From NCBI RefSeq assembly GCF_018687755.1, contig NZ_CP061305.1, positions 991,099 to 1,055,098 of the forward strand: a stretch of DNA of 64,000 bases, written 5' to 3'. The notes beneath the pieces were generated by a model that was not told the origin of the DNA, did no database searches, and saw only the letters and a list, made by a program, of their open reading frames with translations. Position 1 is the first letter of the stretch. Every line of letters begins with the position of its first letter. Source of the stretch: Polynucleobacter sp. JS-Mosq-20-D10 (GTDB taxonomy: Bacteria; Pseudomonadota; Gammaproteobacteria; Burkholderiales; Burkholderiaceae). Of this stretch, positions 24,806 to 33,606 are shown in pieces. The position numbers and the translations under genes were made by a program.

Positions 24806-26842
24806 ATGACTACGAAAATGTTTAAGAAAATTTTGATTGCTAACCGCGGCGAGATTGCTTGCCGTGTGATGAAAACCGCTAAAAAGATGGGTATTAAGAC
24901 GGTTGCCGTGTACTCTGAAGCTGATAAAGAAGCGCGTCATGTACAGATGGCCGATGAAGCAGTTTTTATTGGACCTGCACCGTCGCGTGAGTCCTATTTA
25001 GTGATGGATCGCATCATTCAGGCCTGCAAGGACACTGGCGCCGAAGCCGTGCATCCTGGCTATGGTTTCTTATCCGAGAATGAGCAATTCGCACGTCGTT
25101 GTGAAGAAGAGGGGATAGTTTTTATCGGCCCCAAGCATCAGTCTATCGCAGCAATGGGTGACAAAATTGCCTCGAAAAAACTCGCTTTAGAAGCCAAAGT
25201 GAATACGATACCTGGATTTAATGAGGCTATAGAAAAAGCTGATGACGCCGTAAAGATTGCCCAAGGTATTGGCTATCCTGTCATGATTAAGGCATCAGCA
25301 GGTGGTGGCGGCAAAGGTTTACGTGTCGCCTTTAACGATAAAGAGGCGTTTGAGGGATTTACAGCCTGTCGCACTGAAGCTCTCAATAGCTTTGGTGATG
25401 ATCGTGTCTTCATTGAAAAATTTGTTGAAGGCCCTCGTCATATTGAAATTCAGGTGCTGGGTGATGCCCATGGCAATATCGTGTATCTCGGTGAGCGTGA
25501 TTGCTCAATTCAGCGACGCCATCAAAAGGTGATTGAAGAGGCGCCGTCTCCATTTATTGATCCTGCAACTCGCAAGGCCATGGGTGAGCAAGCCGTTGCT
25601 TTAGCAAAGGCAGTTAACTATCAATCAGCCGGTACCGTAGAGTTCGTAGTGGGTAAAGATAAGTCCTTTTACTTCCTTGAGATGAATACCCGTTTACAAG
25701 TTGAGCACCCAGTGACAGAAGGTATTACTGGTCTTGATTTGGTCGAGCAGATGATTCGTGTGGCTGCTGGTGAAAAGCTAGCATTCAAGCAGGAAGATAT
25801 TAAGCTCGATGGTTGGTCGATGGAGTGCCGTATTAATGCAGATGATCCATTTCGTAACTTCTTGCCATCTACTGGGCGCTTAGTTAAATACCGTCCACCA
25901 GCAGAGCTAGATGGTGTGCGTGTAGATACGGGCGTTTATGAGGGTGGTGAGATACCGATGTATTACGACTCTATGATTGCTAAGCTGATTGTGCATGGCA
26001 AGGATCGTACTGAGGCAATTGAGAAGATGCGCTCTGCGCTTAATGACTTTGTCATTCGTGGCATTCACTCAAACATTCCCTTCCAGGCGGCTTTATTGCA
26101 GCATCCACGCTTTGTATCGGGCGACTTCACCACTGGTTTTATTGCCGAAGAGTATCCAGATGGTTTCAAAAAAGATTCTGTGCAACCAGCTGATCCTAAA
26201 CGTTTGGCAGCCCTAGCGGCATTCATGCGCTACCGCTACCTTGAGCATATCAAAATGATTGATGGCCAGTTAGCCGGTCATGAAATGACGATTGCAAAGA
26301 GGTTTGTTGTCGTTACTGGATCGCGTGTAGGCTCAAGCGAAGAGATCAAAGAAGTCCCTATTCGGGTTGAGCTTAAAGATGGCATTTACTCTGTCTACAT
26401 TGAAGAGGGGGGCGATGTTAGTCGCTACAACATCGTTAGCCATTGGCGTCCAGGTGAAATTTGTTTGCGCGCAACTATCAATGGCACACACAAAATAACC
26501 GCACAGGTAGAGCGTAAGGGTGTGAAATACGCTCTTGTAATAGATGGTGCACATTACGAGTGTATGGTGCTAAGTCCTCTTGGTGCCGAGCTTCAGCGCC
26601 GTATGTTGGTTAAAGTTCCACCAGACACCTCAAAGTTATTGATGTCTCCAATGCCTGGTTTATTGACTAATATCTCAGTTAAGGTCGGCGAGACAGTGAC
26701 TGCTGGTCAAAAATTAGCCGCTATTGAAGCAATGAAGATGGAAAATACCCTGGTTGCGGCTCAAGATGGTGTCGTTGCGGAAATCTGTGCCAAGGCTGGT
26801 GAAAGCTTAGCGGTTGATCAATTGATTATTCGCTTTGAATAG
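24806..26842 (+). CDS. pccA: Propionyl-CoA carboxylase, biotin carboxylase/carrier (alpha) subunit
   Basis: The subunit carboxylates its own biotin using ATP and bicarbonate. Residues ~5-450 form the biotin carboxylase domain (KILIANRGEIACRVM, ASAGGGGKGLRVA, EMNTRLQVEHPVTE). A ~130-residue linking BT domain follows, then the biotinyl domain with the biotin attachment lysine K644 in IEAMKMENTL. Total length, 678 residues, fits PccA rather than stand-alone AccC. It ends 7 bases before the VOC-fold gene. Confidence 0.96.
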   Translation: MTTKMFKKILIANRGEIACRVMKTAKKMGIKTVAVYSEADKEARHVQMADEAVFIGPAPSRESYLVMDRIIQACKDTGAEAVHPGYGFLSENEQFARRCEEEGIVFIGPKHQSIAAMGDKIASKKLALEAKVNTIPGFNEAIEKADDAVKIAQGIGYPVMIKASAGGGGKGLRVAFNDKEAFEGFTACRTEALNSFGDDRVFIEKFVEGPRHIEIQVLGDAHGNIVYLGERDCSIQRRHQKVIEEAPSPFIDPATRKAMGEQAVALAKAVNYQSAGTVEFVVGKDKSFYFLEMNTRLQVEHPVTEGITGLDLVEQMIRVAAGEKLAFKQEDIKLDGWSMECRINADDPFRNFLPSTGRLVKYRPPAELDGVRVDTGVYEGGEIPMYYDSMIAKLIVHGKDRTEAIEKMRSALNDFVIRGIHSNIPFQAALLQHPRFVSGDFTTGFIAEEYPDGFKKDSVQPADPKRLAALAAFMRYRYLEHIKMIDGQLAGHEMTIAKRFVVVTGSRVGSSEEIKEVPIRVELKDGIYSVYIEEGGDVSRYNIVSHWRPGEICLRATINGTHKITAQVERKGVKYALVIDGAHYECMVLSPLGAELQRRMLVKVPPDTSKLLMSPMPGLLTNISVKVGETVTAGQKLAAIEAMKMENTLVAAQDGVVAEICAKAGESLAVDQLIIRFE

Positions 26843-26849
26843 GATAATC

Positions 26850-27314
26850 ATGACTAAGCCATTCAAGATATTGGGGATTCAGCAGATTGCGATTGGCGGC
26901 GAAGATAAGGATCGGCTTCGTAAGCTTTGGGTTGACTTATTAGGCTTTGAGTACAAAAGCACTTTTGTATCTGAGCGTGAAAACGTGGATGAGGATATTT
27001 GCGCTATCGGTAAGGGAGCTCATGAAATTGAAGTTGATTTGATGCAGCCATTTGATATTGAAAAGAAGCCCGCTGTTCATCAAACGCCCCTTAATCACAT
27101 TGGTTTATGGGTTGATGACCTTCCTAAAGCTGTCGAATGGTTATCCGCCCAAGGTCTTCGCTTTGCTCCTGGCGGGATACGTAAGGGTGCCGCTGGTTAC
27201 GACATTGCTTTTGTTCATCCCAAGGGAAATGAGGAGTTTCCTTTCTCCGGTGAGGGTGTATTGATCGAGCTAGTTCAGGCGCCACAAGATATCATTGCAG
27301 GCTTGAGTTCATAA
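26850..27314 (+). CDS. VOC-superfamily protein, candidate methylmalonyl-CoA epimerase
   Basis: The 154-residue protein has two beta-alpha-beta-beta-beta glyoxalase-type modules. Position and size fit methylmalonyl-CoA epimerase, the enzyme that would link carboxylase product and mutase substrate. In known epimerases the first metal ligand is His in an IDHI-type strand; here that strand reads GIQQIAIG, giving Gln12. H83 (LNHIGLWV) and E140 (VLIELVQ) occupy the third and fourth ligand positions, and D64 the second. The altered ligands mean either a divergent epimerase or another activity such as a lyase. ATG at 26850 has AGGA upstream; a TTG 15 bases earlier is less likely. Confidence 0.75.
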   Translation: MTKPFKILGIQQIAIGGEDKDRLRKLWVDLLGFEYKSTFVSERENVDEDICAIGKGAHEIEVDLMQPFDIEKKPAVHQTPLNHIGLWVDDLPKAVEWLSAQGLRFAPGGIRKGAAGYDIAFVHPKGNEEFPFSGEGVLIELVQAPQDIIAGLSS

Positions 27315-27331
27315 GATCAAGAGAGTCCAAA

Positions 27332-28054
27332 TTGACCTATATATTGGCCATCGACACCTCCTCAGCTTGGTGTTCGGTGGCTTTATCTTTAGATGGCGCT
27401 ACCCCCTTAGCCCGTCACCAAAAAGTGTCTGCTGGAGCTAGCCAGCTTTTATTGCCTTGGGTGCAAGAGCTTTTATCCGAAGCCACGATTGAACTGAACG
27501 ACCTTGATGCCATTGCGATAGGAGTCGGTCCTGGGGCATTTACAGGCGTCCGACTTGGCGTTGCTGCTGTTCAGGGTTTAGCAACAGCCGCTCGCTTGCC
27601 AGTGCTTCCTGTTGCCAGCCTGGATGCCATTGCCAGTCAACTGATTCAAACTCCTGCATTTGTTGTTTCTGGAGCTCAGTCTTTTGTCATTTCTGTTGAT
27701 GCTCGTATGGAAGAAGTTTACTGGGCCAACTACCGAGTTGGAACAAATCTATTGCCTCAGCGTCAGGGCGATATTCATCTAACTGCACCAGAGAGTGTTG
27801 AGCTTAAGAATATTGATTTTTTAGCGGGAAGTGCAATTGCAGAGTTTGGTGATCGTCTCCTTGCCAGTAATCCTAGGCCATTTGCCAGCAGCCATTTCGA
27901 TTCAACTATCGGGGTGAATGCTTTAGGCGTTTTAGCGTGTGCCCAAGATATGTGGAGCAAGGGTCTCCAACAAGATGTTCACTTATTGGAACCGCTATAC
28001 ATTCGCAATAAGGTGGCACTAACTTCTGCGGAGCGGAGTCTACAGCATGGCTGA
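27332..28054 (+). CDS. tsaB: tRNA threonylcarbamoyladenosine biosynthesis protein TsaB
   Basis: TsaB is the scaffold partner of TsaD in making t6A37 in tRNAs that read ANN codons. It has the ASKHA fold opening YILAIDTSSAWCSVAL, and the family motif GVGPGAFTGVRLGVAAVQGLA. At 240 residues the length is usual. The start codon is TTG at 27332, with GAGAG upstream. It overlaps rimI by 8 bases; tsaB-rimI neighbourhood is common in proteobacteria and fits RimI partnering with essential TsaB-type genes. Confidence 0.94.
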   Translation: MTYILAIDTSSAWCSVALSLDGATPLARHQKVSAGASQLLLPWVQELLSEATIELNDLDAIAIGVGPGAFTGVRLGVAAVQGLATAARLPVLPVASLDAIASQLIQTPAFVVSGAQSFVISVDARMEEVYWANYRVGTNLLPQRQGDIHLTAPESVELKNIDFLAGSAIAEFGDRLLASNPRPFASSHFDSTIGVNALGVLACAQDMWSKGLQQDVHLLEPLYIRNKVALTSAERSLQHG

Positions 28055-28592
28055 TAGTCTTAACTCTGTGCAATCACATACTGAGGGTGTTTCTGAGCTT
28101 TCATTTTTGCCTATGACTGTGGCGGATTTGGATTCGGTTCTCGCTATTGAATCTGTTTCACATATTCATCCATGGACTAAGGGCAATTTCTCAGACTCAT
28201 TGGCGGCAGGTCATTGGGCTTATTGTGTAAGGCCCCAGTTAGCAGATGCGGTAAAAGGTAGTTATTTGGACCCAGATATTCTTTGGGCCTATTGCATCTT
28301 GTTTCCTGCTGTAGATGAGTTGCATCTTCTGAATATTACTGTTTCACCGAAATTACGTCGTTTGGGTATTGGTGTAAAGATGATGAATGCAATTGAGGGT
28401 GTAGCTGCACAGCAAAAAATGCCCCGAATTATTTTAGAGGTTCGCCCCAGTAACGAGGCAGCCCTCCAGCTCTATCAAGACCTTGGTTATGAGCAGATCG
28501 GTTTACGCAAAAATTATTACCCAGCCGATGCTGTCAATGGCTTACGTGAAGATGCCCTAGTTTTAGCTAAATCGATTAAGCTTGAGGCATGA
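28047..28592 (+). CDS. rimI: Ribosomal protein S18 alanine N-acetyltransferase RimI
   Basis: This GNAT acetyltransferase acetylates the N-terminal alanine of ribosomal protein S18. The acetyl-CoA binding loop is RRLGIGVKMM (R-X-X-G-X-G), followed by ILEVRPSNEAALQLYQDLGYEQIGLRKNYY, the RimI signature with its catalytic tyrosine and glutamate region. It is 181 residues, about 30 longer than E. coli RimI through an N-terminal extension and a short insert before the core. It overlaps the downstream gene by 4 bases (ATGA). Confidence 0.93.
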   Translation: MADSLNSVQSHTEGVSELSFLPMTVADLDSVLAIESVSHIHPWTKGNFSDSLAAGHWAYCVRPQLADAVKGSYLDPDILWAYCILFPAVDELHLLNITVSPKLRRLGIGVKMMNAIEGVAAQQKMPRIILEVRPSNEAALQLYQDLGYEQIGLRKNYYPADAVNGLREDALVLAKSIKLEA

Positions 28593-29149
28593 ATATGAGT
28601 ACAAATTCCACGTTTCTTAAAGAAATGGGTATTACTGAGTGGACATCGCGCGATGCCGCTCCAGAGCATACTCAAGCGATGCTTGGTGTCCAAATAAGTA
28701 ACGATCAGGTTGGCGGGGCTGCCCCTGCATCATCTGTTGTTACAGAAACACAAGAGCGTCACTCTTTAGGAGTATGGTGGTTTTTTGGTAATAAACCGCA
28801 GGGTGATGCGGAAGTACTTTTTCAAAACACCATTCGGGTTCTCGGTCTAACTCCACAAGAGTGGTCTTGGAAAAATCCTGCGGACAAATTCAGTCCCGAA
28901 CTATTGCCACAAGACGGAACACCTATAGTTGCTCTAGCATTTGGTGGCGCTGCTGCCCAAAAATTATCTGGTGAACGTGATGCTCTGCCAGAGCTTCGTG
29001 AAACTGTTTTAGCAATTCATGCTGATGGGGCAGAGGATCTGCCGCTGATAGCTACTTTTGAATTAAATCAACTGCTTTCTAGGCCAAAGGATAAAGTGCT
29101 ATTTTGGCAAGATCTACTGCTTGCTAAGTCAGTATTACAAAATATCTAA
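28589..29149 (+). CDS. Probable DNA polymerase III psi subunit (HolD-like), divergent
   Basis: Few annotations would name this 186-residue protein, but its beginning FLKEMGITEWTSRD lines up with E. coli psi (LQQLGITQWSLR). A middle segment, FQNTIRVLGLTPQEW then ELLPQDG, matches the psi pattern of a helix followed by LTPEKIAMLPQGS. The C-terminal KVLFWQDLLLAKSVL parallels ARAALWQQICTYE. Psi links chi to the clamp-loader. In E. coli holD overlaps rimI; here the gene overlaps rimI by 4 bases on the other side. An Ala/Gln-rich insert (~30-60) and extra length distinguish it. Alignment by eye only. Confidence 0.68.
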   Translation: MNMSTNSTFLKEMGITEWTSRDAAPEHTQAMLGVQISNDQVGGAAPASSVVTETQERHSLGVWWFFGNKPQGDAEVLFQNTIRVLGLTPQEWSWKNPADKFSPELLPQDGTPIVALAFGGAAAQKLSGERDALPELRETVLAIHADGAEDLPLIATFELNQLLSRPKDKVLFWQDLLLAKSVLQNI

Positions 29150-29162
29150 GCCTTGGGCTTAG
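29146..29162. repeat. Short hairpin across the stops of the HolD-like gene and lplT
   Basis: CTAAGCC (29146-29152) and GGCTTAG (29156-29162) are exact reverse complements around TTG. The convergent genes end within it. There is no T-run, so termination is uncertain. Confidence 0.4.
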
Positions 29163-30478
29163 TGCTTATGTTCGCCAATTAAATGCATGGAATCGTATTC
29201 AGCTTGATTGGCAGCGTGACGTTTAATTACCAGCCACATGATCGCGCTAACCGCGACACCAAAGCCAATAATGACTGCCTGGATTGGAACATCTAACCAA
29301 ATCAATCCAGAGTAGATTAGCAGCATCATCAAAACAGAAATATTTTCATTAAAGTTTTGAACTGCAATGGAGTGGCCGGCAGACATCAGCACATGCCCGC
29401 GATGCTGAAGTAGGGCGTTCATGGGCACTACGAAATAGCCCGCTAACCAGCCTACCAAAATCAATAAGAAGTATGCTGGCAGCAATTTGAGCGAAAGCTC
29501 GAACTTGCCGACAGTCAAGACAGTAATATTGGGCAGCATGTCTGAGTTATATATAGCCATGACACAGACGACTAAACCCATGGCAATGCCATATGGTAGA
29601 ACCTTCAGTGAACTTCTAAGAGGTATACGCCAAGCAGCCCATACAGCACCTCCGGCAACTCCAAATGCGGATATTGCTTGGAGAATAGCTCCCTGGGATA
29701 GGGTCATATGAAGAGCAACCTGAGCCCACTTAATCACAATAAATTGCAAAGTGGCGCCAGCCCCCCAAAACAGAGTGGTAACCGCCAATGAAATCTGACC
29801 AAGACGATCATCCCAAAGCGTCTTAAAACAGATAGCAAAATCTTTTACTAACTCAATTGGATTCGCTTTTTGTGACTCGTAGCGCGCCCCAGTATCTGGA
29901 ATACGTAAATTAATGAGTGCTGCCAGCACATAAATCATCATGATGATCATAATGGCGGACTCTGCTGCGGTATCGATGCTAGTCTCTAGGACGGGCATGT
30001 CAAACCCCAGAAGACTTTCAGATACGGACTTGCTAATTAAGACGCCGCCAAGAACAGTACCCATAATGATGGAGCCTACCGTAAGGCCCTCAATCCAGCC
30101 ATTGGCTGCCACCAGCTTTTCAGGTGGGAGTAATTCTGTAAGGATGCCGTATTTGGCAGGAGAGTAGGCGGCCGCACCCAAACCCACAATCGCATAGGCT
30201 AATAAGGGATGGCTTCCGAACAGCATGACTACACAACCGACAAATTTAATCGTATTGGTGATGAACATGACATTACCCTTGGGGCGGGAGTCAGCAAAGG
30301 CCCCCACAAAGGCTGCCAACAATACATATGAGAGGACGAAGAATAATTTGAGTAAAGGCGTCATCCAGGCCGGAGCGCTCAGCTGGACCAAGAGGGCGAT
30401 TGCTGCGATCAGCAATGCGTTATCAGCAAGCGACGAAAAAAATTGCGCCGCCATAATGATGTAAAAACTACGGTTCAT
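29159..30478 (-). CDS. lplT: Lysophospholipid transporter LplT
   Basis: LplT flips lysophospholipids across the inner membrane for re-acylation. It is a 439-residue MFS protein with about twelve membrane spans. Family features include FFSSLADNALLIAAIALL at the start, FADSRPKGNVM in the first cytoplasmic loop, the AAYSPAKYGILTELLPPEKLVAANGWIEG segment (given here in part: SPAKYGILTELLPPEKL), and a charged C-terminus ending in GEHKH. The acyltransferase Aas, its partner in E. coli, is not in the window. It diverges from alr with a 49-base gap. Confidence 0.92.
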   Translation of the reverse strand: MNRSFYIIMAAQFFSSLADNALLIAAIALLVQLSAPAWMTPLLKLFFVLSYVLLAAFVGAFADSRPKGNVMFITNTIKFVGCVVMLFGSHPLLAYAIVGLGAAAYSPAKYGILTELLPPEKLVAANGWIEGLTVGSIIMGTVLGGVLISKSVSESLLGFDMPVLETSIDTAAESAIMIIMMIYVLAALINLRIPDTGARYESQKANPIELVKDFAICFKTLWDDRLGQISLAVTTLFWGAGATLQFIVIKWAQVALHMTLSQGAILQAISAFGVAGGAVWAAWRIPLRSSLKVLPYGIAMGLVVCVMAIYNSDMLPNITVLTVGKFELSLKLLPAYFLLILVGWLAGYFVVPMNALLQHRGHVLMSAGHSIAVQNFNENISVLMMLLIYSGLIWLDVPIQAVIIGFGVAVSAIMWLVIKRHAANQAEYDSMHLIGEHKH

Positions 30479-30527
30479 TCGTACAATCTAGTCATTGAAG
30501 TAATTAAAACATGAAAGGAGGGTGTAA

Positions 30528-31652
30528 ATGAGTCTGTTGGCTAACCGCTTTATTAATAGGCCTATTGTGGCAACTATACACACTGATGCCTTTCGACATA
30601 ATTTAGGCCGCATTCGGGAGCTTGCACCGGAATCGAAGATCTGGTCAGTGGTGAAGGCAAAAGCCTATGGCCACAGCCTGGAAGCCGCATTTAAAGGGCT
30701 AGAGTCTACCGATGGCTTTGCTTTGCTAGATATTGCAGATGCACAATGGTTAAGGAGCCACGGCTGGGAAGGTCGAATCCTATTGCTAGAAGGTCTTTTT
30801 AGTCAGCAGGAGCTCGAGTTGGTAATCAAGCTTCAGTGTGACTTAGTGGTACATAGCGAGAAGCAGGTTATATGGCTTGAAAGCTTTGAAAATCATTCGG
30901 ATCGCCCGATCAATGTCTTTTTAAAACTGAATTCTGGAATGAATCGCCTTGGTTTCAGACCAGAGCAATACCGAACTGCCTTTCATCGTTTGCATGCTGC
31001 TGGATACCATCTCCATCACATGACTCACTTCGCTAATGCAGACCAGGTTGAGCGCTCACCATCGGTCGGTGAGCAAATGGAGTGCTTCAATAAAACTACT
31101 CAAGGGCTCGAGGCTCCGTCTTCCTTGGCTAATTCAGCTGCGATCCTTTGGCATCGCAATGCGTTGGGAGACTGGATACGCCCAGGCATTCTGCTGTACG
31201 GCGTTTCACCAACTGGGGTGCATGCCGATATCGTTCGCTCTGAATTTCAAGCGGTGATGAGTTTACGTAGTGAAATCATCGATATCCAAAATCTAAAGAA
31301 GGGTGACCATGTTGGTTACGGCGGTCGTTATGAAGCTCCAGAAGATATGCGCATTGGTGTGATCGCTGGCGGTTATGCTGACGGATATCCACGTCATGCG
31401 GAAGATGGCACGCCAGTTTGGGTTGAGAATGCTGATGCTCAGGGGGAAGGTGTCATTTGCCCGATTGTTGGGAGAGTCTCTATGGACATGTTAACGATCG
31501 ATTTGCGCGAAGCACCTAATGCCAAAATAGGCAGTGTGGTAGAGCTCTGGGGTAATGAAGTGCCGGTAGATGATGTGGCTCAAATGAGCGGCACCATCGG
31601 CTATGAACTTATTTGCGCATTGGCGCAGAGGGTGTCAGTGCTAACTGAGTGA
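30528..31652 (+). CDS. alr: Alanine racemase
   Basis: Alr makes D-alanine for peptidoglycan. The PLP lysine is K43 in VVKAKAYGH, and the C-terminal domain contains GYGGRYEAPEDMRIGVIAGGYADGYPR (in part: GVIAGGYADGYPR), with the catalytic tyrosine region, then GRVSMDMLTIDL. The length, 374 residues, is usual. A strong Shine-Dalgarno, AGGAGG, lies before the ATG. It converges with bamD after 17 bases that include the palindrome GGCCGGCC. Confidence 0.96.
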   Translation: MSLLANRFINRPIVATIHTDAFRHNLGRIRELAPESKIWSVVKAKAYGHSLEAAFKGLESTDGFALLDIADAQWLRSHGWEGRILLLEGLFSQQELELVIKLQCDLVVHSEKQVIWLESFENHSDRPINVFLKLNSGMNRLGFRPEQYRTAFHRLHAAGYHLHHMTHFANADQVERSPSVGEQMECFNKTTQGLEAPSSLANSAAILWHRNALGDWIRPGILLYGVSPTGVHADIVRSEFQAVMSLRSEIIDIQNLKKGDHVGYGGRYEAPEDMRIGVIAGGYADGYPRHAEDGTPVWVENADAQGEGVICPIVGRVSMDMLTIDLREAPNAKIGSVVELWGNEVPVDDVAQMSGTIGYELICALAQRVSVLTE

Positions 31653-31669
31653 AACGGCCGGCCTTACTC

Positions 31670-32542
31670 TTACCTATTCCAGATCTGCCACCAGCGACGT
31701 TCTTTTTGAACGCGCTGACCGGTCAGTAACATTTGACTATCAGGGAAATTCAGCTTAAAGACACGTGCTGCATCATCACTAAGATCAGTCATGCCCAGCT
31801 TCTCATAAGACTTTGTCAGAAGGTAGAGCGCTTCCTCAACGGCTGGTGCGCGATCGTAATCTCGAATCACGAGCTGAGCTCTATTAGCAGAAGCTAAGTA
31901 GGCGCCGCGTTGATAGTAGAAGCGAGCCACAATGACATCTGCCTCTGCTAATGAATTGACGATATAGCGCATGCGATCTAAAGAGTCGGGCGCATATTTA
32001 CTATCAGGAAAACGCTCAACAACAACTTTGAAAGACTCAAAAGCTTCTTTAGCTGCCTTTGGATCGCGCTCACTCAAATCTTGCCCTGTAAATTTACCGA
32101 GCCAACCTAAATCATCATTAAAGCTAATTAAGCCCTTGAGGTAGTAGCCGTAATCTAAATTAGGACTGCCTTGATGCAGCTTAATAAATCGATCGATAGC
32201 AACTTGGGCTTGGGCTTGCTCTTGTGCTTTCCAATAGCAGAAGGCAGCATTAATTTGTGCCTGTTGAGAGTAGGGCCCAAAAGGGAAGCGACCCTCTAGT
32301 TTTTCAAAATACTTACCGCACTTTGCATAGTCCGCATCTTTTAGTTTCTCATTGGCTTCGGAATACAGTTTTGTCTCTGACCAAATATCAGTTTCATCTT
32401 TTTGGCCATCACTGCCAGCGCATCCGCTCAGGACAAGACAGGCAGCACTAGTGCTAACAAGGAGAGAAATCAGGGATTTTCTGGAAGATGACCCAAGGGT
32501 GGCGGCAAGCCTTAAACTGGCGTCTGTAATAACGTCCGACAT
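31670..32542 (-). CDS. bamD: Outer membrane assembly lipoprotein BamD (ComL)
   Basis: BamD is the essential TPR lipoprotein of the beta-barrel assembly machine. The sequence has a lipobox LVLSGC after a hydrophobic segment. Five TPR-like repeats follow, with KYFEKLEGRFPFGPYSQQAQ and SFKVVVERFPDSKYAPDSLDRM, typical of BamD. I choose the ATG at 32542; an in-frame ATG 27 bases earlier would overlap the divergent rluD start. Even so, ~25 residues precede the signal sequence core, longer than usual. Its gap to rluD is only 20 bases, so the promoters must overlap. Confidence 0.93.
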   Translation of the reverse strand: MSDVITDASLRLAATLGSSSRKSLISLLVSTSAACLVLSGCAGSDGQKDETDIWSETKLYSEANEKLKDADYAKCGKYFEKLEGRFPFGPYSQQAQINAAFCYWKAQEQAQAQVAIDRFIKLHQGSPNLDYGYYLKGLISFNDDLGWLGKFTGQDLSERDPKAAKEAFESFKVVVERFPDSKYAPDSLDRMRYIVNSLAEADVIVARFYYQRGAYLASANRAQLVIRDYDRAPAVEEALYLLTKSYEKLGMTDLSDDAARVFKLNFPDSQMLLTGQRVQKERRWWQIWNR

Positions 32543-32562
32543 AACTAAAAGGCTCTTTAAGC

Positions 32563-33606
32563 GTGGCATTGACGCATACTCCCGATTCGAATCCCATTGA
32601 TTATATCGATGATGAGGATTTTATAGCCCTAGAAGTTCCCCCTGAGGTCAGTGGCGAGCGTTTGGATAAGTTTCTTGGCGGCGCTTTGCCCGATTATTCT
32701 CGTAACCGACTCAAATCCTGGGTTGAGGCTGGGGCGGTCACGGTGGATGGAAAAGTCACTAAAGTTCGTCATTTATTACGTGGGAGCGAGAGTATTAAGG
32801 TATTTCCACAGGAAATGCCTGAACAGTTTGCTTTTTCCCCTGAAAACATTGCGCTCGATGTCGTTTATGAGGATGACTCTATTATTGTGGTCAATAAACC
32901 TGCTGGACTCGTGGTTCATCCTGCTGCTGGGAATTGGACGGGAACCTTGTTAAATGCTTTGCTTTATCGTTTTCCGGAGCTAAAGCAGCTTCCAAGAGCG
33001 GGGATTGTCCACCGCCTAGACAAAGATACCTCCGGACTAATGGTGGTTGCCAGAACAGATATTGCCCAAACCTCACTGGTAAGGCAACTTCAAGAGCGGA
33101 CAGTTGGGAGACGTTATCTATCTTTGGTATGGGGTGATGCCCCCTCACAGGGCAAGGTACTGGCGACTGTTGGTCGAGATCAGCGTGATCGACTCAAAAT
33201 GGCTGCCGGTTCTGCTCAAGGTAAACCTGCTGCCACCTTATTTCGGCGCTTAGCCAAAGGTAGCTTTGCCCAAAGTTCAGTTGCTTTGCTAGAGTGCCGC
33301 TTAGAGACTGGCCGTACCCATCAAATTCGGGTTCATCTGGAGTCTTTGGGCTTTCCTCTTTTAGGTGATCCAGTCTACCGTAAGAGGACTCCAGGAGTAG
33401 CTAAATCATTGCCTTTTAGTCGCCAGGCTTTACATGCTTACGCCTTAAGCCTGCAGCATCCAGCAACTCAAGAAGTTATGACCTGGTTTAGATTGCCTCC
33501 CCAAGATTTATTCGATTTATTGCCCTTGGTGGGAATGACGGAAGCCGACTTGCCAAGAGAAGAGGCCCTATTGGCCTCCATTAAAAATGATCAACGCGCT
33601 CAATAA
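32563..33606 (+). CDS. rluD: 23S rRNA pseudouridine synthase RluD
   Basis: RluD makes pseudouridines in helix 69 of 23S rRNA. There is an N-terminal S4 domain (GERLDKFLGGALPDYSRNRL) and the catalytic motif HRLDKDTSGLMVVART with the nucleophilic aspartate. The C-terminal motif GRTHQIRVHLESLGFPLLGDPVY is present. The start codon is GTG at 32563, with AAAAGG ten bases upstream. The bamD/rluD/pgeF arrangement matches many gammaproteobacteria and betaproteobacteria. It overlaps pgeF by 20 bases. Confidence 0.95.
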   Translation: MALTHTPDSNPIDYIDDEDFIALEVPPEVSGERLDKFLGGALPDYSRNRLKSWVEAGAVTVDGKVTKVRHLLRGSESIKVFPQEMPEQFAFSPENIALDVVYEDDSIIVVNKPAGLVVHPAAGNWTGTLLNALLYRFPELKQLPRAGIVHRLDKDTSGLMVVARTDIAQTSLVRQLQERTVGRRYLSLVWGDAPSQGKVLATVGRDQRDRLKMAAGSAQGKPAATLFRRLAKGSFAQSSVALLECRLETGRTHQIRVHLESLGFPLLGDPVYRKRTPGVAKSLPFSRQALHAYALSLQHPATQEVMTWFRLPPQDLFDLLPLVGMTEADLPREEALLASIKNDQRAQ

